Assembly (NCBI GenBank): GCA_014843695.1
Contig: CM026402.1
Span: 16,895,545 to 16,959,544, forward strand
Source of the DNA: Archivesica marissinica
Taxonomy: Eukaryota; Mollusca; Bivalvia; Venerida; Vesicomyidae
Length of the DNA stretch: 64,000 bases
Direction of reading: 5' to 3'
The notes beneath the pieces were generated by a model. It ran no database searches. It was given only the letters and a program-made list of their open reading frames with translations, and was not told where the DNA came from. Below are positions 60,220 through 64,000 of this stretch, piece after piece (position 1 is the stretch's first letter; each line of letters begins with the position of its first letter). A program made the position numbers and the translations under genes.

Positions 60220-60763
60220 CTGCAAACACACATGCAATTCTATCACATAACTTTGCTTGTATTCAGTGTAATACAGCCATCACATAATTTTTTTTCTTGT
60301 ATGTACACACATGTAATACAACCTGGAAGGATTCTGATTGGTCGCGGCGTAACAGCTTGCTTTTGACACATTAGACATACATGTATATAGTTTGTGTTCA
60401 TGCTTTATTTGTTGAAAATCAATAAAATGCTAAATATGCACATGGAGAATTTGTGAAAAGTATAGTCGTTTATTTACGTGGAGTTTTTTGATTATCAGGG
60501 ACTATTTACTGCAGCGTATGGATGCACCTTACTGATTGCATTGAGATGTAATAAGGCTCAAACGTATACTGGCAATCAGAAAACTGATTCCAATTCATGG
60601 TTGTTAGTTTAAAGCAACAGAACATCGCAAAAAGCCCCAAAAATGAATTTTTACATATAAATAGCATTGCTACTATAAATTATTCAGAAATAATTCGAAC
60701 GCTAACTTTCTATACATAAACAGTGTTTTTGTGGTATACAAACAGGTCTCTATGATAATATGA

Positions 60764-61143
60764 TAGTATGATAAACCTCCGAAAAGCTTGGTAGAGCCTC
60801 GCCTTTTATATTTCCTCCAACTCGCCCAATAAATTCAAATTTATAAGACAGTAACCTAATATTCTCTATATATTATGAGACTATCGATGGTATATCATAC
60901 TAGTTTATAAACATTATATATGCTTGATTGCGAAACAAGTTCTTACAACTTATATTAATCACTCTCGAGACCTCATTCCTGATGGAATTCATCGCCACGA
61001 GGGAGAGAGTAGGGGCAACGTGGAATTTAAATGCCTTGCCTAAGGGCACAATCGTAGCTGCTCCAGTGGGGCTCGAACTCGGGACCTTTTGCACCTGAAG
61101 TGAACGCGCATCCATGCGCATCCACTGCGCTATCACGACCTCC
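60764..61143. mobile_element. Composite MITE-T + reverse SINE-A, second copy
   Basis: tagtatgataaacctccgaa ... ggtatatcatacta followed by gtttataaacat and a reverse SINE-A with the same junction as 47,412-47,762. The SINE head here has a small tandem duplication (cgcgcatccatgcgcatcca). Lies in the intron of the putative - strand gene. Confidence 0.8.
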
Positions 61144-61246
61144 ACAAAGTGGTGGTTGTAAAACAATTGTAAACAAAGATGAGTTATGAGCAGTAATTTA
61201 AACAAAAGCAAGCACCCAGTACATCACCAACTTTCTGAAACCCAAC

Positions 61247-61654
61247 TCAATGGAAAGAAGTGACACGTCTGGTAGAATTTGATCGTACTGCAGTGACGGG
61301 CAAGAGATCTGAATTCAAGGACCATAACCACTTGGTTATGAATGCCCCATACCCCGCCCTCATTATGCACTCAATCATTACTTGTACCTTCTGGCCACTA
61401 AGACACGTCCGCAACACCTTCATGTATATTCTCAACTTCAGCTCTCTATCCTTGCAGTAACATAACAACGTCTCCTTCAGGGCCACTTCCTCAAACATTT
61501 CTATGTGCTGCAGTTTATTCAATGTGTTCTCCACCATTTCCCAACAATTCCTTTCCTTTATTAACGACGACCTGACACGGTCGAGATCAGGAAATAGCCA
61601 GATAAATTCCAAATGATTACTCAAAAGATCTTCTAGATGAGATATTCTGTGTTC
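61247..61654 (-). CDS. Probable exon of an unidentified - strand gene
   Basis: Reading leftward, a good acceptor (pyrimidine-rich tract then gtttcag at 61,655) opens a frame of 136 codons to a TGA. It starts EHRISHLEDLLSNHLEFIWL. The composition is balanced, Leu-, Glu- and Lys-rich and helix-like, unlike the repeat-derived frames around it, and it contains CYCKDRELKLRIYMKVLRTC and RAGYGAFITKWL. The all-helical look with an AGYGAF motif near the end is faintly like a death-fold/CARD module, but I do not recognise a family. A GT at 61,288-61,287 in phase 0 would allow splicing to the phase-0 terminal exon at 60,219; otherwise the exon ends with its own stop. Upstream exons would lie beyond the satellites to the right. 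Confidence 0.5.
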   Translation of the reverse strand, partial: EHRISHLEDLLSNHLEFIWLFPDLDRVRSSLIKERNCWEMVENTLNKLQHIEMFEEVALKETLLCYCKDRELKLRIYMKVLRTCLSGQKVQVMIECIMRAGYGAFITKWLWSLNSDLLPVTAVRSNSTRRVTSFH

Positions 61655-61811
61655 CTGAAACAGTTATACAGAAAATTACATATTTTTAGATGAAAAACAT
61701 TCAATCTTGACAAAATCCGATCAATTACCAGCGATATTGCTTTCAAAACAAAGACTGAACTTGACGATATTGCTTTCAAAACTATGTCTGAAATCAAGAC
61801 TGAATTACTTT

Positions 61812-62605
61812 TACACGGCTGACATGGGAACATCTCATAGACTACTGTTACCCGGCTGACATAGGAACATCTCATAGACTACTGTTACCCGGCTGACATG
61901 GGAACATCTCATAGACTACTGTTACCCGGCTGACATGGGAACATCTCATAGACTACTGTTACCCGGCTGACATGGGAACATCTCATTGACTACTTTTACC
62001 CGGCTGACATAGGAACATCTCATAGACTACTGTTACCCGACTGACATGGGAACATCTCATAGATTACTGTTACCCGGCTGACATTGGAACATCTCATAGA
62101 CTACTGTTACCCGGCTGACATGGGAACATCTCATAGACTACTGTTACCCGGCTGACATTGGAACATCTCATAGACTACTGTTACCCGGCTGACATGGGAA
62201 CATCTCATAGACTACTGTTACCAGGCTGGCATTGGAACATCTCATAGACTACTGTTACCAGCTGACATAGGAACACCTCATAGACTACTGTTACCCGGCT
62301 GGCATGGGAACATCTCATAGACTACTGTTACCAGCTGACATAGGAACACCTCATAGACTACTGTTACCCGGCTGGCATTGGAACATCTCATAGACTACTG
62401 TTACCAGGCTGGCATTGGAACATCTCATAGACTACTGTTACCCGGCTGGCATTGGAACATCTCATAGACTACTGTTACCAGCTGACATAGGAACACCTCA
62501 TAGACTACTGTTACCCGGCTGGCATTGGAACATCTCATAGACTACTGTTACCAGCTGACATAGGAACACCTCATAGACTACTGTTACCAGGCTGGCATTG
62601 GAACA
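61812..62605. repeat. 37-bp minisatellite
   Basis: About 21 copies of ggctgacatgggaacatctc followed by atagactactgttaccc, with variants ggctggcattgg and an agctgacatagg unit of 36 bp. It grades directly into the next array. Confidence 0.94.
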
Positions 62606-64000
62606 TCACCAGGAAACGGCTATTGTCACATGCTGACAATGAAACATCACTGTACTACTGATACCCGGCTGACAATGAAACCTGACTGTACTACCGATAC
62701 CCGGCTGACAATGAAACGTGACTGTACTACTGATACCCGGCTGACAATGAAACCTGACTGTACTACTGATACCCGGCTGACAATGAAACATCACTGTACT
62801 ACTGATACCCGGCTGACAATGAAACATCACTGTACTACTGATACCCAGCTGACATTGAAACCTGACTGTACTACTGATACCCGGCTGACAATGAAACCTG
62901 ACTGTACTACTGATACCCGGCTGACATTGAAACCTGACTGTACTACTGATACCCGGGCCCCGGCTGACAATGAAACATCACTGTAGTACTGATACCCGGC
63001 TGACAATGAAACCTGACTGTACTACTGATACCCGGCTGACAATGAAACATCACTGTACTACTGATACCCGGCTGACAATGAAACATCACTGTACTACTGA
63101 TACCCGGCTGACAATGAAACATCACTGTACTACTGATACCCGGCTGACAATGAAACCTGACTGTACTACTGATACCCGGCTGACAATGAAACATCACTGT
63201 ACTACTGATACCCGGCTGACAATGAAACCTGACTGTACTACCAATACCCGGCTGACAATGAAACGTGACTGTACTACTGATACCCGGCTGACAATGAAAC
63301 CTGACTGTACTACTGATACCCGGCTGACAATGAAACATCACTGTAGTACTGATACCCGGCTGACAATGAAACCTGACTGTACTACTGATACCCGGCTGAC
63401 AATGAAACATCACTGTACTACTGATACCCGGCTGACAATGAAACATCACTGTACTACTGATACCCGGCTGACAATGAAACATCACTGTACTACTGATACC
63501 CGGCTGACAATGAAACCTGACTGTACTACTGATACCCGGCTGACAATGAAACATCACTGTACTACTGATACCCGGCTGACAATGAAACCTGACTGTACTA
63601 CTGATACCCGGCTGACAATGGATACCTGACTGTACTACTGATACCTGGCTGACAATGAAACATCACGGTACTACTGATACCCGGCTGACAATGAAACATC
63701 ACGGTACTACTGATACCCGGCTGACAATGAAACATCACGGTACTACTGATACCCGGCTGACAATGAAACATCACGGTACTACTGATACCTGGCTGACAAT
63801 GAAACCTGACTGTACTACTGATACCCGGCTGACAATGAAACATCACTGTACTACTGATACCCGGCTGACATTGAAACCTGACTGTACTACTGATACCCGG
63901 CTGACAATGAAACCTGACTGTACTACCGATACCCGGCTGACAATGAAACTTGACTGTACTACTGATACCCGGCTGACAATGAAACCTGACTGTACTACCG
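62606..64000. repeat. 36-bp minisatellite, runs off the window
   Basis: About 38 copies of ggctgacaatgaaacctgac (or ...catcac) followed by tgtactactgataccc. Twelve codons per unit give open frames on both strands, not coding. It shares ccggctgaca and actactg-taccc with the 37-bp array, so the two are related. Confidence 0.95.

Noticed and set aside
62630..63846. 12-residue repeat proteins on both strands
   Set aside because: 36-bp satellite; no start, stop or composition evidence for coding.

Overview
This is eukaryotic, intron-rich animal DNA, most probably from a mollusc and perhaps a bivalve. The evidence is a gene of alternating LDL-receptor class A (LDLa) and MAM domains split over many phase-1 introns, several families of tRNA-derived SINEs, MITEs with terminal inverted repeats, and very heavy minisatellite expansion. 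The species cannot be fixed from the sequence alone. By my hand count more than half of the called bases are tandem repeats, in about 25 unrelated arrays with units of 4 to 85 bp. None of the long 'open' frames inside these arrays looks like a real gene.

Left part (1-34,505, + strand): one spliced gene, open at both ends, resembling the MALRD1-like (MAM and LDLa domain-containing) extracellular proteins. I place twelve exons with matching splice phases. They give LDLa-1 (3126-3242), MAM-1 (5135-5278, 6815-6940, 18914-19044, 19646-19730), LDLa-2 (22904-23029), MAM-2 (25611-25748, 27145-27251, 31134-31298, 32389-32479), a Pro-rich linker with LDLa-3 and the start of MAM-3 in one exon (33096-33380), and the next MAM-3 exon (34374-34505). 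The 5' end lies left of the window. MAM-3 is cut by a 1,000-N assembly gap (35,082-36,081) and I find no continuation to its right. The introns hold most of the arrays, including an 11.4-kb array of a 13-bp unit in one MAM-1 intron.

The most interesting region is 19,646-25,748. The 24-bp array after the last MAM-1 exon starts exactly on that exon's 5' splice junction, so it is an amplified donor site. The 48-bp array before the first MAM-2 exon ends exactly on that exon's 3' splice junction, so it is an amplified acceptor site whose unit is a multiple of three and open in the exon's frame. The LDLa-2 exon sits between the two arrays. This layout could generate in-frame 8- or 16-residue linker repeats by choice of splice site.

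Right part (36,082-64,000): mostly arrays (46-, 54-, 33-, 37- and 36-bp units, plus TGTC and ATCT microsatellites), SINEs, MITEs and a fragment of a non-LTR reverse transcriptase. Two likely exons of an unidentified - strand gene (61,247-61,654 and 60,130-60,219) form the 3' end of a gene that would continue right of the window.

A recurring theme is that satellites here grew from pre-existing functional or mobile sequence: splice sites, both ends of a TTAA-target MITE, the body of a SINE, the body of another MITE, and probably a SINE's tetranucleotide tail.
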